Shown: piece after piece, positions 33,701 to 40,620 of the stretch | Numbering within the stretch: the first letter of the stretch is position 1 | Layout: each line of letters opens with the position of its first letter | DNA from: Gordionus sp. m RMFG-2023 | Taxonomy: Eukaryota > Nematomorpha > Gordioida > Chordodea > Parachordodidae | Length of the DNA: 64,000 bases | Reading direction: 5' to 3' | NCBI RefSeq assembly: GCF_954871325.1 | Contig: NC_088775.1 | Coordinates: 38,045,561 to 38,109,560, forward strand | Program-made: the position numbers and the translations under genes | The notes under the pieces: model-generated | Told to the model about the DNA's origin: nothing | Database searches by the model: none | The model's input: the letters and a program-made list of their open reading frames with translations, nothing else

Positions 33701-35845
33701 AGTGATATATTGTATATATCATTTGGGGAGAGAGGGGTGTAGGTGGAAATTTATATTACTTCAAATGGTATTTACGAGAACAGATAAATTTGCGATGGAG
33801 GGGGGATCACCCATCTCTTATTTGATTCCGCGCCTGCTACATAATTCCCAATATTTCACTTTCTAAAATGGATTTAAAATAAACCAACTTATCCCAATTA
33901 TTTAGCATATTAATAAATTATCATTTTATAATAGAATATTATTACCTTCACTACAAAATAACATTTCACTTTCTAAAGTCGATATAAATTCAAACAAGAT
34001 ATTACCTATAAAATGGAAATATAAAAACCAGAAGATTTTGAAAAATACTGAGAAAAAAAGATGATTTCACGAAAATATAATTTATTTTTCATGAATTTAA
34101 AAGAAAAATTATTTTTAATATTTTTTTGACACTAGAACCCTTTGCTTCCTCCACTTTTAAGAAGGGTCTGGGGGTTCAGCCAAAATATGAGAGTTCAGGG
34201 TCCGGATTCACATCTCTAGTAATGAATACATAATTCATTTAATAAGTTTTAAACTACACTTAATGATATTTTATCACAGGAGGGCTACCAGAATAAACGC
34301 CAAGAACTGCTAACTGAAATCAAAAAAAGAGAAGAGGAATTGAGAAAATGCTTTGTTCAGAGGGTAAAGGATAAGGAACAAGAACTCAAAGAATCCGAAA
34401 AAGAGGTATTATAATGCCAAACATGAACTATTGTCATATCTTGCATACTTTTCATAAGGTTACACGTAATTATTTTATAAACGATTTTTGAGCCATTTTT
34501 AATTAAATATTTTCATATTATGTTATATCAGTGAAATTTTATACAAAGCACTAATAATTGTTATTTGTCTAAAACTCAACTGTTTATAAGTAGACTTTTG
34601 ATGATTTTAATAAATAATGACTATATCACTATAATTTTAGTCTCAATGTTTTATAGATTATTATTCAAGCCAACTTCTTCATTATTCTGAGTGATAATTG
34701 TGCCATGATAAATAAAATAAAACTTGACAAATAATAACCACAATTCGATTGTTCTAAAAACCTGTCATGCCAAAATTTCATAAAATATATAAATTTAGAT
34801 TTATAATAGATAAAGGAGGGCCCAAGATCATATCTGGCCTGCAATTTACAGGTATGTATTTAGAATCCCATTCTTATCTACATTTTTTTGCTGAAACGAA
34901 TTTGATATTAAAAGCGGACATCTCTTTTGGTAAAATGTAGCATATTCTTACGATTGGCTGACTCCGACACCTTAAGTATTAAACCAGAACACTTGCAGTC
35001 TCCTTCACAGTCATATTTACTGGAACTGCCATAAGCCAGAGTTACAGCTGGATAAAAGGCCTCGAGACTTCTATACTACGCTCTAGTTTTGGACCGGGAT
35101 TCAGTTTATTCTTCTGTTAAATAGGTTGTGGAAGATCGACCTGAACCCGGGATTTTATCATAACACTCGACCAAAAATAACGCCTAATTTCAGGTAATCC
35201 CGAAGATAATTTTATCCTCCAACAAAAAACTTCAATTAAATTCACTGTGCCATTATAACTTGACTGATTGTCCTGATATTTATCATTAGTGGAGTATGGC
35301 ATTCGATAATCTTTAAAATTATTATTTTCTATTGAATTTAATATAATTTTGATTCGAGTTTAAGTAAATAATTATTAGTGTTTGTTTAACAATATTTCAT
35401 TGGTAATGATATATAAAAAAATATTTCATTTTAATTTTTTCCTCTTTTGTTTCTCTAAAGAAAATCATTTTTATATTGAATTCGCATGAGATTTTTCTTT
35501 TCTTATATATAAAAAAACAATTAACGTTCAAATCATAATAAATTTAATTTGAGCATGCCTAAATGATAAGAGTTGCATATGAATTAATGCCAATGTTAAA
35601 ATTTTGGATATGAATATAATATATATTGTTAAATTCTACACTACTGGACTATCTTAATATGTTGCTTTAACAATAATAAATATTAGCTTTACGTCAAGTT
35701 CGAAAATTTGAAGAAAATGCATAGCGAGGAAAAAAGAAAGTTGGAAGACAAGAAAAAATCATTGGATCAAGATATCGAAGGTCTGATGCGCCGCAAACAA
35801 CAAGCCCAATCATCTACCATGAAGAAGAAAAAGTTCCATCTTTAA
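9608..35845 (+). CDS. Septin, SEPT6/8/11-like GTPase (eight coding exons, N-terminus missing)
   Basis: Septins are GTP-binding proteins that assemble into hetero-oligomeric filaments at the cell cortex and cytokinetic ring. Coding exons are 9608-9722, 15900-16095, 23784-23924, 29942-30266, 32286-32382, 33121-33323, 34280-34405 and 35687-35845. All are bounded by AG/GT and sum to 1362 nt in one frame (453 residues plus stop). Counting from exon 9608: alpha-0 basic segment about 22-28, P-loop GETGLGKST 39-47, G3 DTVGYG 91-96, G4 SKAD 174-177, septin unique element with RARQYPWG 281-288, coiled coil about 355-440. GHVGFD and the coiled-coil wording match the animal SEPT6 group better than SEPT2, SEPT7 or SEPT9. 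Odd points are a 51-residue Asp/Gly/Asn-rich loop at 207-257 where human SEPT6 has about 12, and a weak, pyrimidine-poor acceptor before 29942. Family assignment is firm; the exact orthologue is inferred. Confidence 0.95.
9882..10600. mobile_element. MITE (GGCGCGG family), split by a younger MITE
   Basis: The left edge reads ATAGGCGCGGTTAGGATTTT and the right edge, inverted, reads CATAAGCGTGGCGAAGGAGG. A second copy at 33482-33840 has the same interior order: ends, GGAGGGGGG tract, ATTATAGTC and TGGTATTTA. Subtracting the nested element at 10046-10407 gives a host of about 350 bp, matching the other copy. No coding capacity is seen. The superfamily is not assigned; target duplication is unclear. 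Confidence 0.7.
10046..10407. mobile_element. hAT MITE, 362 bp, perfect TSD
   Basis: The ends are TAGTGATCTGAA and, inverted, TAGAGATATGCAA. The flanks TTATAGTC at 10038-10045 and 10408-10415 are identical octamers. The interior is rich in CCCGG/GGCCCG blocks separated by AT-rich DNA. It belongs with the elements at 12719, 31255 and 32427, which share ends of the type (C/T)AGAGATCTGCA. The related host repeat at 33482-33840 preserves the empty site with a single TTATAGTC. Confidence 0.9.
10601..12289. other. Septin intron DNA, nothing recognised
   Basis: AT-rich intron without identifiable coding, RNA or repeat structure beyond short homopolymer runs. A patch at about 12060-12150 has CCGGACC motifs like those of the hAT MITEs but no definable ends. 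Confidence 0.5.
12290..13215 (-). mobile_element. LINE fragment, restriction-like endonuclease domain (copy b)
   Basis: On the minus strand the two halves around the MITE at 12719-13082 read as the C-terminal endonuclease domain of the local LINE family. They show a zinc-knuckle piece (HSLHC), then [22 protein letters not shown] across the insertion site, then [20 protein letters not shown], and a tail ending around KRLLIAI. The same order occurs at 22070-22600 in copy c. The frame is interrupted by stops and is not functional. It is 5' truncated, lacking the reverse transcriptase. Confidence 0.8.
12719..13082. mobile_element. hAT MITE, 364 bp, inserted in LINE copy b
   Basis: Starts TAGTGGGCCCAATTT; the other end, inverted, reads TAGAGATCTGCAAAAG. 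The octamer CTTTAAAT is perfectly duplicated at 12711-12718 and 13083-13090. The interior has alternating CCGGCCC/GCCCGG islands and AT tracts, like the element at 10046-10407. Confidence 0.92.
13274..13291 (-). terminator. Helitron 3' hairpin, copy L
   Basis: CCCGTCA and TGATGGG form a 7-bp stem with one G-T wobble and a four-base loop, close to the CTAG end. In Helitrons this hairpin signals the end of rolling-circle transposition. The same structure recurs at 20408-20425 and 61114-61131. Confidence 0.85.
13362..13830 (-). pseudogene. Helitron Pif1-type helicase fragments, partly duplicated
   Basis: On the minus strand two partial copies of the same helicase stretch follow one another. The first (13830 to about 13600) has [10 protein letters not shown], then [20 protein letters not shown], with a complete Walker A (GRSGKT, plus-strand 13723-13749). 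The second (about 13540 to 13362) has [16 protein letters not shown] followed by FYID, after which the Walker A is lost. LN-x-x-QR-x-AFD-x-I leading to a P-loop is the start of the Helitron RepHel helicase. No Rep domain and no downstream helicase motifs are present, so this copy cannot encode its own mobilisation. Confidence 0.75.
13850..14165. repeat. Tandem pair of about 180-bp units inside Helitron L
   Basis: Two units share ACAAAATATGGTAGTA/CCAAAATATGCCAGTA, then TTTATCTCAAC, then CTATTTAACAATATCT/CTAATTTATCAATATCT. Part of this block (13998-14060) also occurs in Helitron R at 20098-20163, in the same plus-strand orientation although the two Helitrons point in opposite directions. Confidence 0.65.
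14525..15122. repeat. Left arm of long inverted repeat flanking septin P-loop exon
   Basis: This segment is the 5' part of Helitron L and is the inverted counterpart of 18531-19085 in Helitron R. Matching landmarks in opposite orientation are the TATATATAATCACCGTAATC terminus, the AACATTAAGAAGATAGGAAA repeats, the tRNA-like module, the AATAAGCCAATAAAAATAAA repeats and TTACTTGACAG. Identity is high by eye. The arms are about 3.4 kb apart, with septin exon 15900-16095 between them. Confidence 0.85.
14856..14924 (+). ncRNA. tRNA-like pol III promoter module in Helitron L
   Basis: TGGTTGAGTGGG (14862-14873) fits the tRNA A box and GGTTCGAATCC (14906-14916) is a perfect B box. The T arm is an uninterrupted 5-bp stem with a 7-base loop. 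An anticodon-like stem (AACGT/ACGTT) closes a loop containing CTTTA. No acceptor stem can be formed, so this is a tRNA-derived or SINE-head-like sequence, not a working tRNA gene. It runs antisense to the Helitron. Confidence 0.65.
15900..16095 (+). CDS. Septin exon: P-loop (G1) and G3
   Basis: Completes the Gly codon of GETGLGKST and ends at NKEE plus two bases of a Ser codon. G1 is GETGLGKST; the G3/switch II motif is DTVGYGDQ. In the switch I region ([17 protein letters not shown]) I see no threonine at the place of the catalytic Thr of SEPT2, as in human SEPT6 group members, which bind GTP without hydrolysing it. The acceptor TACTTTTCTAG is strong; the donor AG/GTCGGA is weak. Confidence 0.95.
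16096..18229. other. Septin intron with CAA-rich tandem segment
   Basis: Mostly AT-rich intron. At about 16995-17300 a segment of roughly 160 bp is duplicated: CAACAACAAAACCAATATACC and its repeat near 17168, followed by similar ATTCAAATATACCCATCAATTC blocks. The composition is rich in CAA/CCA and reads as Gln/Asn/Pro-like codons in several frames, so it may be a decayed coding repeat. Open frames at 17129-17317 and 17402-17584 show no family resemblance. Confidence 0.4.
18230..18530 (+). mobile_element. LINE copy c, 5' part with zinc-finger-like segment
   Basis: Less AT-rich than its surroundings and continuous with 20437-22750 once Helitron R is removed. It contains [13 protein letters not shown] followed by THSH, a C2H2-like pattern as found at the N-terminus of R2/NeSL-type LINEs. 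It then reads IPKDSR in another frame, a motif I associate with the pre-RT region of these elements. Frames are broken. The true 5' end of the LINE is not identifiable. Confidence 0.55.
18531..19085. repeat. Right arm of long inverted repeat flanking septin P-loop exon
   Basis: The inverted partner of 14525-15122. Both arms come from the 5' half of the Helitrons, so transcripts of the septin pre-mRNA contain two complementary stretches of more than 500 nt, one in each intron next to exon 15900-16095. Confidence 0.85.
18727..18798 (-). ncRNA. tRNA-like pol III promoter module in Helitron R
   Basis: On the minus strand: A box TGGCTGAGTGG (18781-18791), anticodon-like stem with loop GCCTTTA, and B box GGTTCGTATCC (18737-18747) in a perfect T arm (AGGGG/CCCCT). 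There is no acceptor stem. As in Helitron L it is antisense to the Helitron, which shows it is an inherited part of the family and not an independent insertion in one copy. Confidence 0.65.
19153..19500. repeat. 178-bp tandem repeat in Helitron R
   Basis: TTCCATTTTCACTTGCATTG occurs at 19156 and 19334. The following ~140 bp are nearly identical in both units (TGGAAGTC, TTTTATGGTTCTAATGAAAA, GATTTTGGCATTTTTGGGTA). No coding potential. Confidence 0.8.
20408..20425 (+). terminator. Helitron 3' hairpin, copy R
   Basis: CCCGTTA/TGACGGG forms a 7-bp stem with one T-G wobble and the loop TACT, followed 7 bases later by CTAG and the host T. Confidence 0.85.
20437..22750 (+). mobile_element. LINE copy c, reverse transcriptase and restriction-like endonuclease
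   Basis: The best-preserved copy of the LINE family here. In order: RT with [16 protein letters not shown] (from 20861), [15 protein letters not shown] (about 20949), a [10 protein letters not shown] block and the catalytic YIDD (21215-21226); a post-[13 protein letters not shown] segment (about 21660); a zinc knuckle CKHC...HCLHC (from 22077); an endonuclease stretch ending [12 protein letters not shown]; and a 3' UTR ending in an A-rich tail near 22745. The order is that of R2/NeSL-like non-LTR elements with a PD-(D/E)XK endonuclease; the exact clade is not settled. RT and endonuclease lie in different frames with stops, so it is dead. The 155-codon frame 22002-22469 is the longest intact piece. 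Confidence 0.85.
22751..23783. other. Septin intron DNA
   Basis: AT-rich. A CG-containing patch at about 22990-23120 (CCCGGCTTAG, TCCGGCCTG) resembles the interior of the local hAT MITEs but I could not define ends or target duplication. Nothing else recognised. Confidence 0.45.
23784..23924 (+). CDS. Septin exon: alpha-2 to beta-4 of the GTPase domain
   Basis: Encodes the end of the split Ser codon, then [35 protein letters not shown] and [12 protein letters not shown]. This aligns residue by residue with human SEPT6 (KPIVEFIDAQFEAYLQEELK and so on). The acceptor is TATTATAG/C and the donor TC/GTAAAC (phase 2). Confidence 0.95.
23925..25062. other. Septin intron with hAT right-end copy
   Basis: A run GGAGGGGGGGGGG lies at about 23957. 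GC islands at 24175-24400 (CCCGGCCCGTGC, GACCGGGTCTG) look like hAT MITE DNA. From about 24395 to 24649 the sequence repeats the right end of the hAT relic at 7476-8787: the transposase C-terminus [20 protein letters not shown], a GCGCGCTAC palindrome, and the terminus ending AACAACACTG. Confidence 0.6.
25063..25566. mobile_element. hAT MITE, 504 bp, perfect TSD
   Basis: Ends CAGGGAGAGTTCGGTTCGG and, inverted, CAGGGGTTCGAACCGAACCC. TTTATATC is perfectly duplicated at 25055-25062 and 25567-25574. The interior holds a duplicated ~75-bp segment (ATTCTATATTTAAATAATTA twice). The element at 61254-61975 is of the same family (CAGGGATTCGAACCGAACC). No coding capacity. Confidence 0.9.
25575..27039. 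other. Septin intron, nothing recognised
   Basis: AT-rich intron. Open frames at 25813-26022 and 26648-26854 on the minus strand show no family resemblance. A TACCATCTGGATATTGGTG-like sentence occurs near 26680 and 26798, suggesting a local duplication of about 120 bp. Confidence 0.4.
27040..27305. repeat. Three tandem units of about 95-120 bp
   Basis: AGTCCTAACTTA followed by ATAGCA, AATATAGCA, CACCTTTTCCATTTTT and AAATTAAAGAATTGTG recurs at about 27041, 27161 and 27254. The last two units are nearly identical. Confidence 0.75.
27306..27560. other. GC-rich island in septin intron
   Basis: An abruptly G-rich block (GGGGAGGGGGGATCGACAG, then GGTCCGGGATTGTCGGAG, ending GGGGGGGAGGAAG and CCCTCCCCC near 27570). 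A 68-codon frame crosses it, but it has no family resemblance and the composition looks like a non-coding repeat. The complementary C-rich run downstream suggests an inverted-repeat element of undefined ends. Confidence 0.4.
27561..28640. other. Septin intron, nothing recognised
   Basis: AT-rich. A short patch at 28435-28560 (CCGGCTCGGGC and AATATTATGTAAGTCAGGAG) resembles a segment near 6060-6100 (AATATTATGTAAGCCTCGAG) and 37680, so it is probably part of a dispersed hAT-type repeat. Confidence 0.4.
28981..29210 (+). CDS. Unassigned open frame of about 75-80 codons in septin intron
   Basis: The frame reads [59 protein letters not shown] and [17 protein letters not shown], then a stop near 29208. 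It has no ATG, but its composition (charged and aromatic mix, few homopolymers) is more protein-like than the surrounding intron. A related-looking broken stretch continues to about 29480 (a frame at 29265-29477). I do not recognise it. A decayed transposase is my best guess because it sits in an intron among relics. Confidence 0.3.
29942..30266 (+). CDS. Septin exon: G4 (SKAD) and unusual acidic Gly-rich loop
   Basis: Encodes [26 protein letters not shown], the following helix and IYRFP. It then has a 51-residue segment rich in Gly, Asp and Asn (from [20 protein letters not shown] through [11 protein letters not shown]) before MN. Human SEPT6 has about 12 residues there (the acidic alpha-5' region). 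The insert is GC-richer than any intron nearby, so it is coding and not a retained intron. The acceptor (AATAAAAAG) lacks a pyrimidine tract; the donor AAT/GTACAC is phase 0. Confidence 0.93.
30267..31254. other. Septin intron, nothing recognised
   Basis: AT-rich; no coding, RNA or repeat feature supported. Confidence 0.5.
31255..31601. mobile_element. hAT MITE, 347 bp
   Basis: Ends CAGAGACCTGCATACCCGG and, inverted, CAGGATCTGCAGAGTACC. The flanking octamers GTTAATAT and ATTAATAT agree at 7 of 8. The interior has GGCCGG/CCTGGCCGG motifs; a 22-bp unit AATATAAAACCTGGCCGG is tandemly repeated near 31498-31545. Confidence 0.85.
31602..32285. other. Septin intron with small G/C hairpin
   Basis: At 31685-31775 there are complementary blocks (CGTCCCCTCATCCCTCC with GGAGGGGACGCATCC; GGATGGGACGCGTCC), suggesting a short inverted-repeat element. 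TAGGGGAAATGTGGTATAAC near 31906 resembles TAGGGGAAATGTGCCATAAA near 40912, so it is a dispersed repeat edge. Confidence 0.4.
32286..32382 (+). CDS. Septin exon: beta-6 and septin unique element
   Basis: Encodes [19 protein letters not shown] then [13 protein letters not shown] plus one base. ARQYPWG is the core of the septin unique element, which makes the G interface. The acceptor TTCTAG/AAT is phase 0 and the donor G/GTAAAT phase 1. Confidence 0.95.
32427..32693. mobile_element. hAT MITE, 267 bp
   Basis: Ends CAAAGACCTGCAGAG and, inverted, CAGAGACCAAAAGCCCTGCC. The flanks TAAGATAT and ATAAATAT agree at 5 of 8, so the target duplication is weak. The interior has CCAGCCCGGG and GGCCCGGTCCGG. 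It is the same family as the MITE at 31255-31601. Confidence 0.7.
33121..33323 (+). CDS. Septin exon: end of unique element, start of C-terminal region
   Basis: Completes the split Val codon, then [40 protein letters not shown] and [20 protein letters not shown], ending [26 protein letters not shown] is nearly invariant in SEPT6-group septins. The acceptor is TATAATATAG and the donor CAG/GTAGAT. Confidence 0.95.
33482..33840. mobile_element. MITE (GGCGCGG family), undivided copy
   Basis: The counterpart of 9882-10600 without the nested element. The left edge is GCATAGGCCTTTCGAGGATTTT, and the right edge inverted reads GTAGCAGGCGCGGAATC. A single TTATAGTC at about 33651 marks the site that is duplicated around the nested MITE in the other copy. 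About 360 bp and non-coding. Confidence 0.75.
34280..34405 (+). CDS. Septin exon: first part of the coiled coil
   Basis: 42 codons: [48 protein letters not shown]-x-KE-x-ELKE is the SEPT6-group coiled-coil signature. The acceptor ATCACAG and the donor GAG/GTATTA are both phase 0. Confidence 0.95.
35687..35845 (+). CDS. Septin terminal coding exon
   Basis: Encodes [40 protein letters not shown] and [12 protein letters not shown], then TAA at 35843-35845. The basic tail after the coiled coil is shorter than in vertebrate SEPT6. A candidate AATAAA lies at 35982-35987, but such hexamers are common by chance in DNA this AT-rich. Confidence 0.93.
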   Translation, partial: LYVKFENLKKMHSEEKRKLEDKKKSLDQDIEGLMRRKQQAQSSTMKKKKFHL

Positions 35846-38335
35846 ATTTCAAATACTTAATTAATTATTAAACTATTGATTTGGGACGGTTTTAGGAAAA
35901 CTATTCGTATTCATATTTTGAAAATTAAAAATCATTATGTGATTGTTAGATATAAGAAATTAGAGAATACAAATAACATAGAATAAATAAATTAACTACT
36001 AATTACTTTATTAAATAATATTAATTTTTATTAAATAATATTAATTTTTATTAAATAATATTAATTTTTATTAAATAAATCATAACAAAAATTAAAAACC
36101 AAAATTAAAATTTATAAAAATTCCTTCTTCATATTACATTTTTTTATCGCTATATTTATACTACGAAAATTTACATCATATAATCTAGTCGTATTCATAT
36201 TTAAATTTTAACATTAACTTTATATATAAAAAAAAGTTATTTTTCGTAACTATTCAATTCAAATTTATATAAATCACTATTTAATAAATGAAAATACAAA
36301 TAATAATATTCTAATTATTACAACAATGATAAATTTGGTTTGAATGACAAATCGATTATATTTAAAAAAATGTTTATTTAAAAAATATCAATATGACTTG
36401 GCTCACTCTGTTCTGTTAATTAAACTTTTTTATTATATATCTTCAGATCCTTCATGTAAATCCTTCCAAGACAAAAAAAATATCTACCACTTTTCCAATC
36501 TCATTCTTCCAAAGAACTCAAGGAAATTGAGAGATTCACTCGTTTAACTATATTTTAACACAGATTCAATAATCAGATATTCTTTTTATTTTATCCTTTT
36601 TATTAATCTCATTTTCGATAATATGAAAACAATCAATATACTTATAAAATTTACTTATATATCTTTTGAAGAGTTGGGGTTAGTATATATTTTTTTAGTA
36701 TTATTCTCATTTTCTGTAACATCTTTGTTTGAAAACAATCAATAAACTCTTTTCATGTTTATGCAACTTTTTGACTAATATATTATGTACCAAGCACACG
36801 GTATTGCATTTATACAACATTAGTTTAGAATTGTATCGAGTTTTGAATGTTTTATGTATTATAACTTGCGTTCTTTTGGCGAATATTTTTTATATATTAT
36901 ATATTGTTATAATAATATTTAAATATTTTCCAGTATGCATTTGTTTTACTATTTATTCTACAGGAATATTTTTTTTAAATGGTCCTCCTTTATGCCACAT
37001 TTTAATTTTTTGTTATCAATTTTTACCAACCTTCCTTAAATTTCTTATATCTTATTTATATAATACAATATACCATATTTATGTTTGCTATGAATATATA
37101 TATAAAATTATACAAATTTCTTTATGTTTTGTTAAAGTTTAAATTGATATTCAATTTTTAGACTTGTTAAAATTTACAATTATCAAAATATGTATCTAAC
37201 CATATAAATCTATCAAATATTCATTTATCCAAATAAAATTGATTTCCAGATAAATTATAAAAACTTTTATTGGTAGGCACGAAGGAATTTTCTATGGGGA
37301 AGAGAGGAGGGGGTTAATATTAAAACGATTTAACTTTAATTTTGAACACAAAAATAAATAAAATATTGGGAAATACAACAAGATAACAAATTATTCTGGC
37401 ATAGTTTTAATATGAAATAGGCAGTATTATTAATAAAAATCGGTAGGTATTTTAAAATTTGGCCAGTTAATAATTAATTTTCTTTTCAAATTGACTTGGG
37501 CAGTATTTAAATAGTTTAAAAGTCATATGGTAGGTATTTTGAATTTAAATTTTTTTTTTGACATATGAAATTTTAATATTCAATCCTAATTTTTAAAATG
37601 ATATTGCGTTCAGGCTCAACTATAATGAAACCAATCGAGGACAAAATAGCTAACCCAATATTTTAGACAAAAAATATTACGCAAGCCTGAAGTTGTTCAT
37701 ATATGAATGAAAAGTTTGGACATCTATTATCGAATTCTCTAAACTTGCAAATATCATTTTGGCTAAAATTTTAATTTAAAATCGGTTAAATCGAGCCGTT
37801 TAACAACACTAGTGGTATAATGTTTTAATTCATGATTATGATTAACCTAATTAACGTAAGAAAACCAAAAAAATCAAGAATACATTTGGATTATATTGGT
37901 ATTTTAGCTATTTACGATGGACTTATCTTTTTTTCGGAAACAATAAATCCATTTGCATATGTTTGGCTCATATTTATAAAAATGTATCTAAAAAGGTTCG
38001 TATCGCTATCAATTAAAATAAGCTCAAACCCAATTTATTTTTAATAAAGTCTCTGTATTACATATTGAAAAATAGAAAATAATTGTTCCAAAATTTGTCG
38101 GTATTTTAAACTGAATATCCATATCAAAATAACATATAGTATGGAAACTTTAAACCTAAAACCAACAGTACACTAGAAACAAACAATTGGGTAATAAAAT
38201 ATGAATATACTTCAAGTGAACATAGAAAAATGTTCCATGAATTTATGGCAACATGCTCAAGATAATTGGGATCAACAAAAATATCTTACGAGTGAAAGGA
38301 ATGAATATCGAATCCCTGCACATACAGAGTTTCCC
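35846..38335. other. Intergenic DNA downstream of the septin
   Basis: Contains four tandem copies of a 20-bp unit (ATTAATTTTTATTAAATAAT) at about 36013-36072, a G-rich MITE-like patch at 37275-37315, and a right-hand hAT-type terminus at about 37811 (inverted: TAGTGTTGTTAAACGGCTCG). No gene is recognised, except the doubtful frame listed separately at 36729. Confidence 0.45.
36729..37142 (+). CDS. Doubtful hydrophobic open frame, 137 codons
   Basis: Begins MKTINKLFSCLCNFLTNILC and contains several long runs of Ile/Leu/Phe/Tyr/Cys that would score as membrane segments. The plus strand is T-rich here, which by itself removes many stop codons and produces hydrophobic translations, so this may be an artefact of composition. 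No family resemblance and no splice partners were found. It is noted because an open frame of this length is uncommon in DNA this AT-rich. Confidence 0.15.
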   Translation: MKTINKLFSCLCNFLTNILCTKHTVLHLYNISLELYRVLNVLCIITCVLLANIFYILYIVIIIFKYFPVCICFTIYSTGIFFLNGPPLCHILIFCYQFLPTFLKFLISYLYNTIYHIYVCYEYIYKIIQISLCFVKV

Positions 38336-38488
38336 ATTCAAAAAAGGAAAAGATCAATCATAAAAGGAAAAGGCCCTATCAAAAAAGGAAAAGTGTCAAT
38401 CAAAAAAACAAAATGTCCCAAGAGGAAAAAGTCTGATCAAAAAATAAAAGGAAAAGATCCAATCAAAAAAGGAAAATTGTTTTTTTAA
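38201..38488 (+). CDS. Lys-rich open frame across the left foldback array, probably not a gene
   Basis: 95 codons. The N-terminal ~45 (MNILQVNIEKCSMNLWQHAQ and so on) precede the array; the rest is repeats such as GPIKKGKVSIKK and KGKDPIKKGK translated from the minisatellite. The repeat part is explained by the DNA repeat, and the first 45 residues resemble nothing I know. Protein status is doubtful. Confidence 0.2.
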   Translation: MNILQVNIEKCSMNLWQHAQDNWDQQKYLTSERNEYRIPAHTEFPIQKRKRSIIKGKGPIKKGKVSIKKTKCPKRKKSDQKIKGKDPIKKGKLFF

Positions 38489-39150
38489 AAAAATATTTTA
38501 AAATTTCTTGTCAATTTTTCTTAAATTTTTTTTTTTTTCATTATTTCTTATTTTATCTCTCTAACCCTTTCGGTCGCGGTAGTGCAAATATAAAACCTTA
38601 CAACCTTTATATCTTATAAAGGAGTTGATCATATAAAATAAATCCACCACGAATATATATTAAAATAATAAAGAGAAAAAAAATCAATAAATTGTAAATT
38701 GTTATGTAGGATGAAATAAAGGAAAAAAAATTGTTAAAAATGACATAAAAATAGAGAAGTAAGAAAAATAAATTAATTATTTTTTTAAAAGACAAAAAAG
38801 GATTATTAAAAAATGAGAACAAAAATAAATTAAGAAAAGAGAAGGAAAATAAAGGCTAAAACTGACTTATAGAGATGGCAAAAAATTAGAAATGAAGAAA
38901 ATATTTTAAAAAAATACGATTTTCCTTTTTTGAATAGGAATTATCCATTTTTGATTGACACTTTTCTATTTTTGATTGAACCTTTTCCTTTTTTGATCGG
39001 ACTTTTTCCTAAGCCTTTGGGACTTTTTCTTTTTTGATTGGACCTTTTCCTTTTTTGATCGGACATTTTCCTTTTATGATTGACTCTTTTCCTTTTTTGA
39101 TAGGACCTTTTTCTTTTATGATTGATGCTTTTTCTTTTTAGATTAAGACC
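38336..39150. repeat. Foldback-like element: inverted arrays of a ~24-bp minisatellite
   Basis: Left array (38336-38480): repeats of the type ATCAAAAAAGGAAAAGNTCC. Right array (38926-39150): the same unit in reverse complement (GGACNTTTTCCTTTTTTGAT). The arms match in unit order, and pairing can be followed some way into the 450-bp spacer (for example GGAAAATTG/GGAAAATCG and then TTTTAAAATATTT). Long inverted arms made of short tandem repeats are typical of foldback elements. Confidence 0.8.
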
Positions 39151-40603
39151 TTCCTTATTTGTTTATTAAAGATAAATATAAAATATGGCAGTAATACTAC
39201 TAATTATATAAAATTTTACTAAATACCAACCAAAAAGGTGCAAAAGTAAAGATAGTATGTTTCCTATTTTATTTATTTTATCGCGAAATTTCAAAACATA
39301 AACTCAAATTTATACTATCGGTTTTTGTTTTATACTTTTGTAATCAATTAAAAAAATCCCTTCGATAAAATTTTATGGATATGTTCAAATTTAACGCCAC
39401 TCAAACAACAAAATATGGTCAGTTGAAAGGGGTAAATTAAGTGTGATTATGTAACTGATGGAAATTATTTTTTATCATATGACATGTCAGATTTGAGAAG
39501 TTATTAATAATAATGATTAAATTTTATTAAAAACTCTCTTATCCTTATCCCACATCTCTTAAACCTTTGATTTACCCTAGCCCATATCTTTCTAACTTTA
39601 ATCCTATATTCCATCTAATTAAAAAGTAAAGCACAAGCACACCTAATATACTCTCAGAATTCTCTAGCTTTCACCTTAATTTTTTGGAAATAGACATACA
39701 ACCAGGGGCGGACTGGCCATGCTACGGTCTAGTGGTTAAATGTTTTAGCAGCCTCATTTTTGATAATTTCGCCCTCATACCCCCTTTTGCGCGCCTTCGG
39801 CGCCTTTTACCCAGTTTTCAGCCGGGATTTCTTTAATGGCTTGTTCATATTATACATGTATTTTTGGACAAAAATCTCTAAAACGATAGTCTAACTAAAC
39901 ACAATATTAAAGTTATCACCTTTTTATTTAAAAAAGACTTATAATTGAGTATGCCATATTTTATTTTAAGAATTGCACATATAAAATCATACTAAATGAA
40001 TATATAAAAGCAATTTTATCGCAATTGTGCATATAATAAAATATTATTAACTGCATATATAAAAATATTATTAATTGCACATATAAAATTATTACTTATT
40101 GTACTATAAAATCTACATACAACACATCCTATTGCACCGAGTTTCTCAAATATAATTTAAATAATGAATTAAATGAATATTATATAATTTTTAAGCTAGT
40201 AAATCTAAAATTAACTCTCAACTTTGGCGTAAATAAACACATATTCGAGTTCTATTTGTATTAACAATTCTTTTTCAACGGGCAACAATAAAAATGTCTC
40301 CAATTAATCGTGTCCATATTTGCCTTCAGCTGATTTTTTTATTATTTTAAAATTACTAGATGTCCTCTAACAATTTACTAATATGTTGGCAAAAAATAGA
40401 TTAATGTATGCAGTTGTGTACAGAGTTGGGCAGAAAATTATAGCGTTGCATTAAATATACATTTAAAAATATAACGAAGAGGTTCTATACCATTATGTTG
40501 GTTTGTGTAACTTAAAGTAACGTTTGATTTTTGTTACTTTTAAAAGGAATTTCGATTATTTTAAACAAAAATTATTTTTAATATAGAAATATGTTTTTTA
40601 TAA
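39151..40603. other. AT-rich DNA with one hAT-like edge
   Basis: At 39708 CAGGGGCGGACTGGCCATG is a typical hAT MITE terminus and is followed by a GC-rich block (CGCGCCTTCGGCGCC near 39797). I could not find the matching inverted right end, so no element is called. The rest is AT-rich without features. Confidence 0.4.
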
Positions 40604-40620
40604 ATATACTAGATGATAAC
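40604..40620 (-). mobile_element. Helitron 3' terminal bases left of the hAT insertion
   Basis: ATACTAGATGATAAC matches the end of Helitron L (ATTACTAGTTGATAACCC) read on the plus strand. The continuation (CCGTCAAGAATGAC) lies at 46228 on the other side of the hAT element. The Helitron body would run right from there on the minus strand; its 5' end was not found. Confidence 0.6.

Noticed and set aside
9608-35845. Septin of the SEPT2, SEPT7 or SEPT9 type
   Set aside because: GHVGFD, the switch I wording, [19 protein letters not shown] and the [14 protein letters not shown] coiled coil all fit the SEPT6 group better.
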